The notes under the pieces were generated by a model. It was not told where the DNA came from, did not search any database, and worked only from the letters and a program-made list of their open reading frames with translations. This document shows positions 41,992 through 51,531 of a stretch of DNA of 64,000 bases, one piece after another; the stretch's first letter is position 1; each line of letters opens with the position of its first letter. Both the position numbers and the translations under genes were made by a program. Source of the DNA: Halobacteriales archaeon YIM A00010 (GTDB lineage: Archaea > Halobacteriota > Halobacteria > Halobacteriales > Haloarculaceae); assembly GCA_025041175.1 (NCBI GenBank), contig JAKCFJ010000001.1, forward strand, positions 1,798,001 through 1,862,000, read 5' to 3'.

Positions 41992-43353
41992 ATGTCCACC
42001 TACGATGTCGTCGTCGTCGGTGCGGGTACGGCAGGGTGTTACGCCGCTGCTACGGTCGCTCGTGCCGGCTACGACGTGGTCATTCTCGAGCGCAAGACTG
42101 CGCAGGAGGCTGGCCACATCGCCTGTGGTGACGCGATCAAGGGAGCGGCCAACTTTCCGGACGCGATCCCGAAATCCCAGATCGAGCCGGCGTTTTCGAA
42201 CACCCGCGTCGACCACGGTCGGCTGGAACTCCCCACTGAAGACTCCGTGCTCGACATCCCGGTGCCGGGTGAGCTGGCCGTTCTCGACCGCTGGGAGTAC
42301 GGCCGCCTCCTCATCGACGGCGCAGAGCAACGCGGTGTCGACTTTCACTACGACACGGTGGTCAAGGACGTGCTCCAGGACGACGGCCGCGTGAAAGGCG
42401 TCACGGCGGTCAGAAACGGCTCAGCCACCGACTACGAGGCCGATGTCGTTGTCGACGGCGCGGGAGCGTTGTCGTTGCTCCAGGACAAGGCAGACTTCTC
42501 GGATGCGTCGTTCGACACCAACGTGAACTACTCGCAGTTCTGTTCGGCCTACCGCGAGATCGTCGAGGTCGACGAGCCGGTCGAGTGGGACGACGCGCTC
42601 GTGTTCAAGCCGACCGAACGCGCCGCCGGCTACCTGTGGTATTTCCCGCGGTCGCCAACGGAGATCAACGTCGGACTCGGCTTCCAGATGAACGAATCGC
42701 CCATGAAGCTCGTCGAGTCGCTCAAAGCCGATCTCAAAGAGCGAACCGAGTTCGCCGGCGCGCGCGTCAAAGACAAGCTCGGGGCAGCGCTGCCCACGCG
42801 CAGACCGTACGACTCGGCTGTTGCCCCCGGATTTCTCGCCGTCGGTGACGCTGCTGGTCACGTCAACCCCACGACGGGCGGCGGGATCGCCGGCGCGGCC
42901 TACGCCGGCCAGTACGCCGGCGAGCAGGCCATCGAGACGATTGAATCCGGGGATGTCGGCGAGTCGGCGCTGTGGGAGTACAACAAGCGGGTGATGGAGC
43001 ATTTCGGTGCCCGGTACGCTGCGCTCGACGTGTACAACATCTTCATCACTGCCTACGATATTGACGATCTCACCGGGCTGCTCGCCGCGGTGCCCACCAC
43101 GAAATTCTCCGAAGCCCTCTACTCGGGCAGCACGAGCATCGGGCCACGGATCGCGCTCAAAACGCTGTACGAAAGCGTCGGTCATTGGGACACGCTGTTC
43201 GATCTCTATTCCACCAAACGGTTGGCCGACCGGCTCCTCGCACACTACGAGAACTACCCCGACTCGATCGCGGAGTTCGGCGCCTGGCAGACCCGGCGCG
43301 ACCGCATCATGGACGATATCTACGCGACGGCGGACGCCGACGCGAAATACTGA
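41992..43353 (+). CDS. Geranylgeranyl reductase family FAD protein
   Basis: A 453-residue flavoprotein of the digeranylgeranylglycerophospholipid reductase family, which saturates the isoprenoid chains of archaeal lipids. FAD loop: YDVVVVGAGTAGCYAAATVA; then CGDAIKGAANF, AAGYLWYFPRS, and GDAAGHVNPTTGGGIAGA near residues 285-300. The ATG at 41992 is chosen because the Rossmann loop starts right after it; the upstream in-frame extension is low-complexity. It follows the SHOCT gene on the same strand. Confidence 0.9.
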   Translation: MSTYDVVVVGAGTAGCYAAATVARAGYDVVILERKTAQEAGHIACGDAIKGAANFPDAIPKSQIEPAFSNTRVDHGRLELPTEDSVLDIPVPGELAVLDRWEYGRLLIDGAEQRGVDFHYDTVVKDVLQDDGRVKGVTAVRNGSATDYEADVVVDGAGALSLLQDKADFSDASFDTNVNYSQFCSAYREIVEVDEPVEWDDALVFKPTERAAGYLWYFPRSPTEINVGLGFQMNESPMKLVESLKADLKERTEFAGARVKDKLGAALPTRRPYDSAVAPGFLAVGDAAGHVNPTTGGGIAGAAYAGQYAGEQAIETIESGDVGESALWEYNKRVMEHFGARYAALDVYNIFITAYDIDDLTGLLAAVPTTKFSEALYSGSTSIGPRIALKTLYESVGHWDTLFDLYSTKRLADRLLAHYENYPDSIAEFGAWQTRRDRIMDDIYATADADAKY

Positions 43354-43414
43354 TCTCGTCACTCCGACGGCCGGTCGTGGAATAACGGAGAAAAACTATC
43401 TGAAATCGAGAACG

Positions 43415-44278
43415 TTACGCGGGGGCGACGACCGCGCTGGCGTTCGACGAATTGTTGGCGGTTTCGTTGCTCTCGTTTCCGGCCGAGGAGTTATCCGATC
43501 CGCCCGACCGTTGCTCATCCAGCCACTGCTGGTAGTCGGATTGGCTTTTGACCTCGATGGTGCCAGTCATTTGGGAGTGACCGACGCCACAGTACTCGGC
43601 GCAGTAGAGCTGGTACTCACCGGGTTCCGTGGCATTGGTTTTCATGGTGTGGTACTGATCGGGGAAGGCGTCCTGTTTCAGCCCGAGATCCGGGGCGTGG
43701 AACGAGTGGAGCCAGTCATCGGAGACGAGATGGAGATACACCGGTCGATCCTCGGGAATCACGAGCGTATTACTGCTCGTGACGTCACCCTCCGCATCGA
43801 TGTAGTTGAACGTCCAGGAGTACTTGACTGCGACCACTTCGATCTGTACGGCGTCGTCTTCAGTCGGTGCGTGGGCACCACTCGTGTTGTTGTACGTCAA
43901 TCCTTCGATGTTTCCAGTCTCTGCATTCGGGGAATCCGCAGTGGGGCCGCCGATGTAGCCGCTCGCAAGCACCTGCGTGGAAGCCAGACCGACGAAGAGG
44001 AGGACGATGGCGGTTGCGACCGTCCACGTGATCTCTAGGCGCCGGTTTTCCTGGGTCGGCTTTGCTTCACCGCTGTCTTTGAACCGATATACGGTGTAAA
44101 TGAGGATCCCCTCGACGAGCACCGTGATCGGGACCGCCGCGTACAACAGATTGTTGTTGAGATCGGTGATCAGCTTGGAGTTGATCGACGGCTGGGCGGC
44201 TGCCGGAGCGACGAACAAGGTGGCCAGCGTGAGGCTGACGCTGATGGCTAACGCCCTCCGTATCCGCGTGGCAGTCAT
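43415..44278 (-). CDS. coxB: Cytochrome c oxidase subunit II
   Basis: A 287-residue protein with a signal/first membrane helix (RRALAISVSLTLATLFVAPA), a second span near LLYAAVPITVLVEGILIY and a third at TWTVATAIVLLFVGLA. The outward CuA domain has H191, C226, C230, H234 and M237 (YCAEYCGVGHSQM), a full binuclear copper site. It accepts electrons from a copper protein or cytochrome and passes them to subunit I (not in this window). It is divergent from the ctaA-ctaB fusion gene, so oxidase and its heme enzyme share a promoter region. Confidence 0.95.
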   Translation of the reverse strand: MTATRIRRALAISVSLTLATLFVAPAAAQPSINSKLITDLNNNLLYAAVPITVLVEGILIYTVYRFKDSGEAKPTQENRRLEITWTVATAIVLLFVGLASTQVLASGYIGGPTADSPNAETGNIEGLTYNNTSGAHAPTEDDAVQIEVVAVKYSWTFNYIDAEGDVTSSNTLVIPEDRPVYLHLVSDDWLHSFHAPDLGLKQDAFPDQYHTMKTNATEPGEYQLYCAEYCGVGHSQMTGTIEVKSQSDYQQWLDEQRSGGSDNSSAGNESNETANNSSNASAVVAPA

Positions 44279-44345
44279 ATCCGGCGGTTAGACAGCGGGC
44301 GGTAAATACCTGCTGAACTCCGGTCAGTCACCGCAACTCCCACGA

Positions 44346-45806
44346 ATGAAAAACGAAAAAACGGGGAGAATAAGTGCGAACGCTCCCGAGCCACACGTAG
44401 TGTCCACGGAATCTCCATCACCGCGGTTTACGAGGCTGCTCGTGGCGGCGCTCGTCGGCGTGTATCTGCTCATCGTCGTCGGGGCGACGGCCGCGCTCGC
44501 GGACGCCGTTCGGGCGTGTTCGACGTGGCCGCTGTGTTCGGGATCGATCGGTGATCCACAAATTGCGATCGCTCTCGGCCATCGTGTTGCTGCGGCCCTC
44601 GCCGGGGTGATCCTCGTCGCTGCGGTCGTCGTCGGCTGGTCCCACGCCCCCACGCGTGTCAAAAGCACTCTCCTCGTTGCGCTCGTATTGTACCCCGTTC
44701 AGGTCGGTGTCGGTGCGCTCGTTGCGACGAACGGCGCCCAACCCGGCTTCGCTGGGCTGCATCTGCTCACCGGGGGAGTGATCTTCGTTTCGCTCGCGCT
44801 CGCGCTCGCGTGGCAGCTCGAAGCCGAAACCGGGCAGTTCGAATCGCAGTCGACGCGCTCTGATCGCCCCCAATCCGACCGACCGGCACCCACGACTGAC
44901 AGCGATGTGTCTGTCGATCCGTCCCCCGCAACCGGCGTACTGGAGACCCTTCGGGCATATTTCAGATTGATGAAGCCGCGGTTGATGTGGCTTCTCTGTC
45001 TGGTGGCGTCGGCGGGGATGGCGCTAGCGGCTGGCACCGAAACGGAGCCGCTTTCGGTCGGAACGGTGGTGTTCACGTTGGGTGGCGGCGTGCTCTCGAT
45101 CGGCGCGAGCGGGACGTTCAACCACGTTCTGGAGCGGGATGTCGACCGACGAATGGAACGAACCGCCGACCGGCCGCTCGCGACCGACACAGTAGGTGTT
45201 CCCAACGCGATCGCGTTCGGTCTGTTGCTCACCATCGCTTCGATCGCTCTGTTCCTGCAGGTGAACGCGACCGCCGCCCTGCTCGGATTCGGCGCGATCG
45301 TGTTTTACAGCGTGATCTACACGCTCGTGTTGAAGCCCAACACGGTACAGAACACGGTTATCGGTGGGCTGGCGGGCGCAATCCCGGCGCTCATCGGCTC
45401 GGCCGCCGTCACCGGGACCGTCGGCGTTCCTGGGCTCGCGCTCGCCGGCGTCATCTTCCTGTGGACGCCCGCACACTTCTACAACCTCGCGCTCGCCTAC
45501 CAGGAGGACTACGAACGCGGGGGGTTCCCGATGATGCCCGTGGTTCGCGGCGAAGGCACCACCAGGAAACACATCGTCTACTACCTCGTTGCGACGTTGC
45601 TCGCCGCGATCGTGTTGACGGCGCTCACCCCGCTCGGGTGGCTGTACGCCGCGGCAACGGTCTCGCTCGGGAGCGTGTTTCTCTGGACGGTCGTCCGCCT
45701 CCACCGCGAGCGAACCGACCGGGCGGCGTTCCGGGCGTTCCACGCGTCGAACGCCTACCTCGGGGCGATCCTCCTCGCCGTCATCGTCGACATGATGGTG
45801 GTGTAA
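44346..45806 (+). CDS. ctaB: CtaA/Cox15-like domain fused to heme O synthase (CtaB)
   Basis: A 486-residue fusion. Residues about 30-165 carry four helices of a half CtaA/Cox15 (heme A synthase) type, with CSTWPLC and IALGHRVAAALAG and GLHLLTGG histidines. Residues about 200-486 are the UbiA-type protoheme IX farnesyltransferase: YFRLMKPRLMW, the Mg-prenyl motif NHVLERDVDRRMERT with ADRPL, and VLKPNTVQNTVIGGLAGAIP. It makes heme O, and perhaps channels it toward heme A. GTG 44400 is an alternative start. It is divergent from coxB. Confidence 0.92.
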   Translation: MKNEKTGRISANAPEPHVVSTESPSPRFTRLLVAALVGVYLLIVVGATAALADAVRACSTWPLCSGSIGDPQIAIALGHRVAAALAGVILVAAVVVGWSHAPTRVKSTLLVALVLYPVQVGVGALVATNGAQPGFAGLHLLTGGVIFVSLALALAWQLEAETGQFESQSTRSDRPQSDRPAPTTDSDVSVDPSPATGVLETLRAYFRLMKPRLMWLLCLVASAGMALAAGTETEPLSVGTVVFTLGGGVLSIGASGTFNHVLERDVDRRMERTADRPLATDTVGVPNAIAFGLLLTIASIALFLQVNATAALLGFGAIVFYSVIYTLVLKPNTVQNTVIGGLAGAIPALIGSAAVTGTVGVPGLALAGVIFLWTPAHFYNLALAYQEDYERGGFPMMPVVRGEGTTRKHIVYYLVATLLAAIVLTALTPLGWLYAAATVSLGSVFLWTVVRLHRERTDRAAFRAFHASNAYLGAILLAVIVDMMVV

Positions 45807-45807
45807 T

Positions 45808-46506
45808 GTGGACGTGAGCGCCCTTGACGGCGACCGAACGCTCGGGCGCAATGCGGTGATGGGGTGGGCGACGGTCGTGAACGCCGAGTTCCTGTTGGTG
45901 GCCAGCTACCTGCTGCTCGCACCGGTCACGCCCACGGCTGTCTGGATCTACGTGTACCCCTTCGTCTGGATCAACGTCGCTATCTGGGCAATCCGGCGGG
46001 TCGACGTGTCGGCAGCGAGTCGGCGTCGACGGTACGTCGGGGGAATGGTCGCGCTCGGCTATCTGTTCGTTCTGGGCTATCTCGGCGGGCTGTACGGCCC
46101 GGGGATGGGCGGGCTGGCGACCGGGCTCCGGATCGAGGTGATGAGCCTCCCGCCGGGGTGGAGTCCGGCCGTGTTGTACAGCGGTGAACAGGTTCGGCTC
46201 GCGCTGCTTCCGTTCAAGGTGGTCGGGTATCTCACTCTCGCGTATCTCATCTACGCGACCGTACTCGACGCCACAGGGAGCGCCACGGTGGGGATCTTCG
46301 GGCTGTTTTCCTGCGTCTCCTGTGTGCTGCCGCTGATCGCGGCCACCGTCAGTGGGTTCGTCGGCGGTGGTGGCGCGCTGGTGGCGGCCGCATCCGCCCA
46401 GTCCTACGCCCTCTCGACGGCCGTGTTCGTCCTCACCGTGGTGTTGCTCGTCTGGCGGCCGACGGCGGGGAGCTTTTCCCGGCTGCGCGCCAAGCTCCGC
46501 GTATGA
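45808..46506 (+). CDS. Polytopic membrane protein downstream of ctaB
   Basis: A 232-residue protein from the GTG at 45808, one base after the ctaB stop. It has about six hydrophobic spans, among them GRNAVMGWATVVNAEFLLVA, PFVWINVAIWAI, MVALGYLFVLGYLGGLYG and GIFGLFSCVSCVLPLIAATV. A CVSC pair in a helix may be functional (metal or redox). Linkage to ctaB suggests a role in oxidase assembly, copper or heme supply, but this is inference. Confidence 0.75.
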   Translation: MDVSALDGDRTLGRNAVMGWATVVNAEFLLVASYLLLAPVTPTAVWIYVYPFVWINVAIWAIRRVDVSAASRRRRYVGGMVALGYLFVLGYLGGLYGPGMGGLATGLRIEVMSLPPGWSPAVLYSGEQVRLALLPFKVVGYLTLAYLIYATVLDATGSATVGIFGLFSCVSCVLPLIAATVSGFVGGGGALVAAASAQSYALSTAVFVLTVVLLVWRPTAGSFSRLRAKLRV

Positions 46507-46733
46507 CTGCCGTCGAAATCGAATACTGCGTCCCGTGTGGCTTTCTCGACCGGGCCGAGACGATCCAGCACGCGCTGCTATCGAACTTCGGCCAACAACT
46601 CGACCGCGTCGCGCTGGTGACCGGCAAGCACGGCGTGCTCCGGGTCAGCGTCGGCGAGGAGACGGTGTTCGACAAAGAAGAAGACGACTACGACGTGGAC
46701 GAGATCGTTCGCGCCGTCCGTGAGCGGGTGTAG
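46503..46733 (+). CDS. SelW/Rdx-family thioredoxin-fold protein
   Basis: A 76-residue protein with an N-terminal CxxC (VEIEYCVPCGFLDRAE), a central ALVTGKHGVLRVSVGEE and a C-terminal helix IVRAVRERV. This is the Rdx (SelW/SelT-like) fold, a presumed thiol redox protein. It overlaps the preceding membrane-protein stop by 4 bp (ATGA), so it is coupled to the ctaB operon. Confidence 0.85.
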   Translation: MTAVEIEYCVPCGFLDRAETIQHALLSNFGQQLDRVALVTGKHGVLRVSVGEETVFDKEEDDYDVDEIVRAVRERV

Positions 46734-46971
46734 TGCTCCTGAGCCGAACACGGAGAGAGCAGGGCGCTCCGTGTCGCTGTCCCTCGGAGACGCCCTGGTC
46801 ATAACAGCGCGAGGCTGGGGCTGGGGGCGTTCAACCGGAATCATTCCGCAGTAGATGAACTGTTGTGTCCGGAGTGCTTCGGAGATGCGCTTGAGACGAT
46901 CGTTGCCAACGCGTAGGACCAACAAACACTGACCAATAGCAGTAGCGGACTCAACAGAAAGAGGACAGATG

Positions 46972-47067
46972 TTACGCGAGGGCGTCGAGCAGTTCGCGGT
47001 CTTCTTCGATCAATTCGCGGATTCGTTTGCGGTGTTTTTCGAGATCGTCTGATTTGGATTCGCTCAT
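46972..47067 (-). CDS. 31-residue helical ORF downstream of the Doc-type gene
   Basis: An ATG at 47067 opens a short frame MSESKSDDLEKHRKRIRELI and on to ELLDALA, stop at 46972. The sequence is one charged amphipathic helix. It begins 38 bp after the Doc-type stop on the same strand, so the two are probably cotranscribed. It could be an antitoxin or simply a small peptide; no family is recognised. Confidence 0.45.
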   Translation of the reverse strand: MSESKSDDLEKHRKRIRELIEEDRELLDALA

Positions 47068-47105
47068 AGGTATTGGTTAGTGGTCCGTGTATTCAGTCTT
47101 TGTGC

Positions 47106-47504
47106 TCAGGGGTGAAGCTTGCTTTCGTCGATATCCCCTGTTTCGAGCCATTCAGAGAGTTCGTCAACGCTGAACGCTCGAATCGCGTTCAGGATGGGTT
47201 CAGTATCCTCCTTATCTGTCTTGGCTGGTTCAAGACCGTGGCGGTCGAGATAGTCACGGATCGTCATCCACGCAGTTCGCTTGTTTGCATCCTCGAAGTA
47301 GTGCGCCGTGATGAGTCGTCGGAGTAGGTACGCCGCTCGATCGTGGGGGTGAAAGTGGTTGTCACGCGTCTCCTTGACGATTTCACTGTAGTGGACCGCG
47401 GGGTTCGGCACGGCCGCGCCTTCGTGGTCCAGATCGTATTCTTCTTCAAGTTCATCGTGTGTTGCCACGATTTGCCTCCCAGATGGGAGTTTGCCGCGTA
47501 TCAT
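47106..47504 (-). CDS. Doc/Fic-type toxin-like protein
   Basis: A 132-residue protein with the Fic/Doc core HYFEDANKRTAW at residues 68-79: catalytic H68, then the anion-binding ANKR (Doc-type N74-K75-R76). Doc phosphorylates EF-Tu; Fic proteins AMPylate targets. The small size and the HxFxDANKR form favour Doc. A helix N-terminal to the motif (RAAYLLRRLI) and a C-terminal AFSVDELSEWLETG complete the domain. No Phd-like antitoxin is encoded upstream; a 31-residue ORF follows, and a winged-helix gene is divergent. Confidence 0.85.
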   Translation of the reverse strand: MIRGKLPSGRQIVATHDELEEEYDLDHEGAAVPNPAVHYSEIVKETRDNHFHPHDRAAYLLRRLITAHYFEDANKRTAWMTIRDYLDRHGLEPAKTDKEDTEPILNAIRAFSVDELSEWLETGDIDESKLHP

Positions 47505-47514
47505 CTGTCCTCAT

Positions 47515-47567
47515 TCTTTGCTATATAGCATAGAAACTTAATTGTTATGTTTGCCGATCAGCAAAGA
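47515..47567. promoter_or_regulatory. Inverted repeats in the doc/winged-helix divergent promoter
   Basis: TCTTTGCT at 47515-47522 is the exact inverse of AGCAAAGA at 47560-47567. Inside the left arm, GCTATATAGC (47520-47529) is a perfect 10-bp palindrome containing a TATA-like core. These lie between the divergent starts at 47504 and 47597, as expected for an autoregulatory site. Confidence 0.5.
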
Positions 47568-47596
47568 CTAACTGGTGAGAGTATCTATATTCAGCT

Positions 47597-47800
47597 ATGC
47601 CCGCACGTAAGGGACTCTCAGATGACGATGTTATTGAGGCGGTACGGGAAACGCAACCAGCAGGCACAGCCGATATAGCCGACGCTCTCGGCGTTCAACG
47701 CCAAGCTGCAGACTACCGCTTGCGAACCCTCCGAGAAGAAAGCAGAGTTCAATCGCAGAAAATCGGCGGCTCGCTCGTTTGGACGCTCCCTGACGAATAG
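47597..47800 (+). CDS. Small winged-helix DNA-binding protein
   Basis: A 67-residue helix-turn-helix protein: SDDDVIEAVRETQPAGTADI, then the helix-turn-helix ADIADALGVQRQAADYRLRT and a wing REESRVQSQKIGGSLVWTL. The fold is complete in 67 residues, as in MarR/ArsR-like minimal repressors. It is divergent from the Doc-type gene, so regulation of that promoter is likely, but unproven. Confidence 0.8.
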   Translation: MPARKGLSDDDVIEAVRETQPAGTADIADALGVQRQAADYRLRTLREESRVQSQKIGGSLVWTLPDE

Positions 47801-47925
47801 CGGAAGCACATTCTTCGATCTGTGACCATGATGCACCCCAACAAACGCCGAACAGCGTGGTCTTCTCAGCCTTGCGCGCACGGGTGGGGGGATCACCGAG
47901 AGTGCTACAAGAGACCCAACGCGTC

Positions 47926-48022
47926 ATACTGTCGGACAGAGGTGATCGAATATCAGATGCTGATGAACCGCCAGGCAGCAGCTGGCTATTCCGTCGCAAT
48001 CCGTCCGTCGGTCCGACAGTAT
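47926..48022. mobile_element. MITE copy 2 (97 bp)
   Basis: ATACTGTCGGAC at 47926-47937 and GTCCGACAGTAT at 48011-48022 are perfect 12-bp inverted ends. The interior matches the reverse complement of the element at 23679-23778 with scattered substitutions and small indels near the right end. It lies between the winged-helix gene and the convergent oppF. In both copies TC precedes and CAG follows the element, so the inverted repeat may extend slightly further. Confidence 0.82.
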
Positions 48023-48052
48023 CAGCACTGAGCAGGGCACCGTCTGCAACAA

Positions 48053-49396
48053 TCAGCCGTCCCCTTCCGCACCGCGGTTGCGGTGACAATGGGCGTGGTG
48101 CTCGCCGGTGCCGTGCTCGCTGTCCACCGTATATCGGGGTACCTCCCGGGCACAGACGCTTTTCTCGGTGAACTGTTCGAGCAGATCGCTGGCCGCGTCC
48201 CACTCCTCGGCGACCACACGGTCGATCGTTCGGTCGACGATCCGACCGGCCTCCCCCCGAGGCACTGAGTCATCGAAAAACGTCCCGCGTATCGACGCCT
48301 CCGACGCATCGAGCAGTTCCGGCGCGCGGCGGGTCACCGCACGCACGAACGACCTGACGTTCTCCCACTCCCGATCGGAGAAATCGTACTCCTCCGGCGC
48401 GATGAGCACCGGACACCGCGTCCGGAACCGACAGCCAGAGGGGGGATCGATCGGCGACGGCACTTCTCCAACGAGCAGATCACGGCTGGGTGACGCCCGG
48501 GGATCCGGTACGGGAATGGCTTCCAACAGCGCGTTCGTGTACGGGTGGCGCGGGTTTTCGAACAGCTCCTCCGTCTCTGCAAGCTCGACGATCTCACCGA
48601 GATACATGACGGCGACCCGATCGGCGATGTATCTGATGACCGAAAGATCGTGGCTGATGAACAGGTAGGTGAGACCGAACTCCGCTTGGAGTTCCCGCAT
48701 CGTGTTGAGGACCTGGGCCTGGATGGAGGCGTCGAGGGCGCTGGTCGGCTCGTCGCAGACGATGAAATCGGGGTTCACCGACAGCGCACGCGCGAGATTG
48801 ATCCGCTGGCGCTGGCCCCCGGAAAACTGGTGGGGATACCGGTTGTAATGTTGTGGATCGAGACCGACCTGATCGAGCAGCGTTCGGGCGGTGTCGCGGC
48901 GCTGTTCCGATTTCGACGATCCGTTCTCCGGATCCGACGCCGGCAAACCGTGGGCGCGCATCGGCTCCTCGACGATCCGTCCGACTTTCATGCGAGGATC
49001 CAGCGATGATTGGGGATCCTGAAAGATGAACTGCATGTCCTGTCGCATCGTGCGGAGCGACTCGCCGCTCATCGCCGCAAGGTTCTGGCCCTCGAACAGA
49101 ACGTCACCGTCGGTGGGTTCGAGGAGTTTGATGATGGTTCGTGCGAGCGTCGATTTTCCACAGCCGGATTCGCCGACCAGTCCGAGCGTCTCGCCCGCTT
49201 CGATCGCGAAGGAGACGTCATCGACCGCCCGAACCCAGCTGCGGTCGTACACCGGGCGGGGGATTCGGCCGGTTTGATCGAGTTGCAGCCCGCCGAGAAA
49301 TCCGCTGTCGTTGTTGAAATGCTTCGACAGCCCGGAGACGCGCACGAGCGGCTCGTCGACGGACGCTGTCTCCCGCTCCTCGTTGTCGACGCTCAT
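48053..49396 (-). CDS. oppF: Oligopeptide/dipeptide ABC transporter ATP-binding protein (OppF-like)
   Basis: A 447-residue nucleotide-binding subunit. Walker A is [18 protein letters not shown], signature [15 protein letters not shown], Walker [14 protein letters not shown], and H-loop [15 protein letters not shown]. The oligopeptide C-terminal domain ([32 protein letters not shown]) is present. A 90-residue C-terminal extension ends in a His-rich [18 protein letters not shown]. It overlaps oppD by 4 bp. Confidence 0.92.
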   Translation of the reverse strand: MSVDNEERETASVDEPLVRVSGLSKHFNNDSGFLGGLQLDQTGRIPRPVYDRSWVRAVDDVSFAIEAGETLGLVGESGCGKSTLARTIIKLLEPTDGDVLFEGQNLAAMSGESLRTMRQDMQFIFQDPQSSLDPRMKVGRIVEEPMRAHGLPASDPENGSSKSEQRRDTARTLLDQVGLDPQHYNRYPHQFSGGQRQRINLARALSVNPDFIVCDEPTSALDASIQAQVLNTMRELQAEFGLTYLFISHDLSVIRYIADRVAVMYLGEIVELAETEELFENPRHPYTNALLEAIPVPDPRASPSRDLLVGEVPSPIDPPSGCRFRTRCPVLIAPEEYDFSDREWENVRSFVRAVTRRAPELLDASEASIRGTFFDDSVPRGEAGRIVDRTIDRVVAEEWDAASDLLEQFTEKSVCAREVPRYTVDSEHGTGEHHAHCHRNRGAEGDG

Positions 49397-50532
49397 CGTC
49401 GCTCACCCCCGCCGGCGTCGAACCCACGAGACGTTCGCTTCCCATCGAGCGGTTCGCTCTCCCAGTAGCCGACATCGAACGCGTCGTTTTTGAAACACGC
49501 CGTCCAGTGTGGTGGTCCCTGCCGGTCGGGATCCTCCCGGATGTCCGGTCGTCTGTTCGCACACACCTCCCGGGCGTCGGGACACCGCGGATGAAACCGG
49601 CAGCCAGGGGGAGGATCGATCGCTTCGGGCATCACGCCCTCGATCGGTGTCAGTTCGTCCACCGTCGTGTCGGGGCGGGGAAGCGCGCCGAGCAGCGACT
49701 CGGTGTATGGGTGTTTGGTGTCGTGAAACAGGTCGTCAACGGTCGCCTGCTCCACGATCTCACCGAGATACATGACGTTCACCCGGTCACAGATCTCGGC
49801 GATCACGCCCATATCGTGGGTCACCCAGATGAAGCTCGTGTCATAGCGCTGTTGGATGTCGGTGACGAGCCGCAGTATCTGGGCTTGGACGGTCACGTCC
49901 AGCGCGGTCGTGGGTTCGTCAGCGATAATCAACGACGGCTCACACGCCAGCGCCATCGCGATGAGCACCCGCTGGCGCATTCCACCGGAGAACTGGTGTG
50001 GATACTCCGAAAACCGCTGGTCCGGTTCGGGAATCCCGACCTCCCCGAGCATCTCGACCGCGATTTCCCTAGCCGTTGGCTCGTCCACGTCCCGGTTGAG
50101 CGCGATGATCTCCTCGAGTTGGCTGCCGACGGAGTAGACGGGGTTGAGCGACTCCATCGGATCCTGGAAGATGATGGCGATTTCGCGCCCACGGATCCGG
50201 CGGCGCATCACTTCGTCCGAGAGCACCGCCTCGCGTTTCGTCGGTTGGGTTGCGTGCTCCTCGAAGCCGACGAGGAGATCGCCTTTGAACCGGATCTCAC
50301 CGCCAACGATCGAGCCTGGCTCCTCGATGAGGCGCATGATCGATCGGACAGCGACGCTTTTTCCCGCGCCGGACTCGCCGACGAGACCCACAATCTCGCC
50401 GGGATACACGTCGAAGCTGATCCCATCGACTGCACGGACATCGCCCTCCGCGGTGAAAAACTGCGTCTTCAGGTTCCGTACCTCCAACAGTGGCTGTCGT
50501 GAACTCAACTGATTCGTGGTTTCTCGTGCCAT
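49393..50532 (-). CDS. oppD: Oligopeptide/dipeptide ABC transporter ATP-binding protein (OppD-like)
   Basis: A 379-residue nucleotide-binding subunit with Walker [19 protein letters not shown], signature [15 protein letters not shown], Walker [17 protein letters not shown] and [15 protein letters not shown]. The oligopeptide-type C-terminal region has [14 protein letters not shown] and [15 protein letters not shown], the Fe-S-like cysteine segment of this family. It starts 3 bp after the oppC stop and overlaps oppF by 4 bp. Confidence 0.93.
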   Translation of the reverse strand: MARETTNQLSSRQPLLEVRNLKTQFFTAEGDVRAVDGISFDVYPGEIVGLVGESGAGKSVAVRSIMRLIEEPGSIVGGEIRFKGDLLVGFEEHATQPTKREAVLSDEVMRRRIRGREIAIIFQDPMESLNPVYSVGSQLEEIIALNRDVDEPTAREIAVEMLGEVGIPEPDQRFSEYPHQFSGGMRQRVLIAMALACEPSLIIADEPTTALDVTVQAQILRLVTDIQQRYDTSFIWVTHDMGVIAEICDRVNVMYLGEIVEQATVDDLFHDTKHPYTESLLGALPRPDTTVDELTPIEGVMPEAIDPPPGCRFHPRCPDAREVCANRRPDIREDPDRQGPPHWTACFKNDAFDVGYWESEPLDGKRTSRGFDAGGGERR

Positions 50533-50535
50533 ATA

Positions 50536-51531
50536 TTATTCCTCCTCGATGTGTGGATCGAGCGCGTCTCGGAGCCCATCGCCCAGCAGATTGAATCCGA
50601 CGACCGTGAACAGGATCGCTAGGCCGGGCCAGATGCTGAACCACGGGTTTGGCAGCATCGAATCCCGGGATTGGTTGAGCATCTGTCCCCACGACGGGGT
50701 CGGGGGCTGTGCACCGAAGCCCAGAAACGAGAGTCCCGCGACGATGAGGATGGCGAGACCGATCTGGAGCGTTGCTTGCACCAACACGGGTGCGAAGCTG
50801 TTGGGGACCACGTGGCGCAGGATGATCCACCGGGTGCGCACGCCGGCCGCGCGTGCGGCAGCGACGTACTCCTCCTCGCGCACGGAGACGACGCGCGAGC
50901 GGAGCAGCCGGGCGAACGTCGGGATCGAGGCGATGCCGACCCCGATCATCGCGTAGGTGAGGTTGCGGCCGAACGCAGCCATGAAGGCGATGACCAACAC
51001 CAGAAACGGAATAGCGTACAGCGTTTCGACGGCGCGCATCAACACGTCGTCGACCCATCCCCCGTAGTAGCCCGAGACGGAGCCGACGAGCGTCCCCCCG
51101 ACCAGCCCGATCACCGTCGAGACGAAGCCGACGAGCATGGCGATGCGGGTGCCGTAAAACAGCCGCGCCGCGATGTCCCGGCCGCGGTGGTCGGTTCCGA
51201 GGGGGTGTTCCCACGTGCCCTGCCCGAAATCGTTCTCCAGACCGACCGGTGGGAGTAGGATCTCCACCTCCTGGGGATCACGCGCGGGGTGGACCCAGAA
51301 CGTCTCCGCAAGCCAGTAATCCAGCAGGTAGTAGTCGACCGACGCGATGAGGGCGACGAGGGTGACGACGCTGATGATCGCCAGCCCGGCGAGCGCCGTT
51401 GGATCGCCTCGGATCTGTGAAAGCGTGTTCCACGCGCCGACGCGGCTCTCGACGCCGCGCACGTCCGGCTCGGTTCCCGTGCCGACGGAGTCCTCGGTGA
51501 GTCCGTCGTCGGTGGCGCTGTCGTGGGCCAT
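50536..51531 (-). CDS. oppC: Oligopeptide/dipeptide ABC transporter permease (OppC-like)
   Basis: A 331-residue permease. An acidic cytoplasmic start is followed by a first helix (LAIISVVTLVALIASV), a long outside loop (QGTWEHPLGTDHRGRDIAAR), and five more helices. The cytoplasmic EAA motif is VAAARAAGVRTRWIILRHVVPNS (in part). Its ATG overlaps the oppB stop by one base. Confidence 0.93.
   Translation of the reverse strand: MAHDSATDDGLTEDSVGTGTEPDVRGVESRVGAWNTLSQIRGDPTALAGLAIISVVTLVALIASVDYYLLDYWLAETFWVHPARDPQEVEILLPPVGLENDFGQGTWEHPLGTDHRGRDIAARLFYGTRIAMLVGFVSTVIGLVGGTLVGSVSGYYGGWVDDVLMRAVETLYAIPFLVLVIAFMAAFGRNLTYAMIGVGIASIPTFARLLRSRVVSVREEEYVAAARAAGVRTRWIILRHVVPNSFAPVLVQATLQIGLAILIVAGLSFLGFGAQPPTPSWGQMLNQSRDSMLPNPWFSIWPGLAILFTVVGFNLLGDGLRDALDPHIEEE

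Noticed and set aside
46734-46971. Possible gene or IS remnant between the Rdx gene and the small ORF
   Set aside because: No frame with protein-like composition and no terminal repeats were found; it is left as unexplained intergenic DNA.
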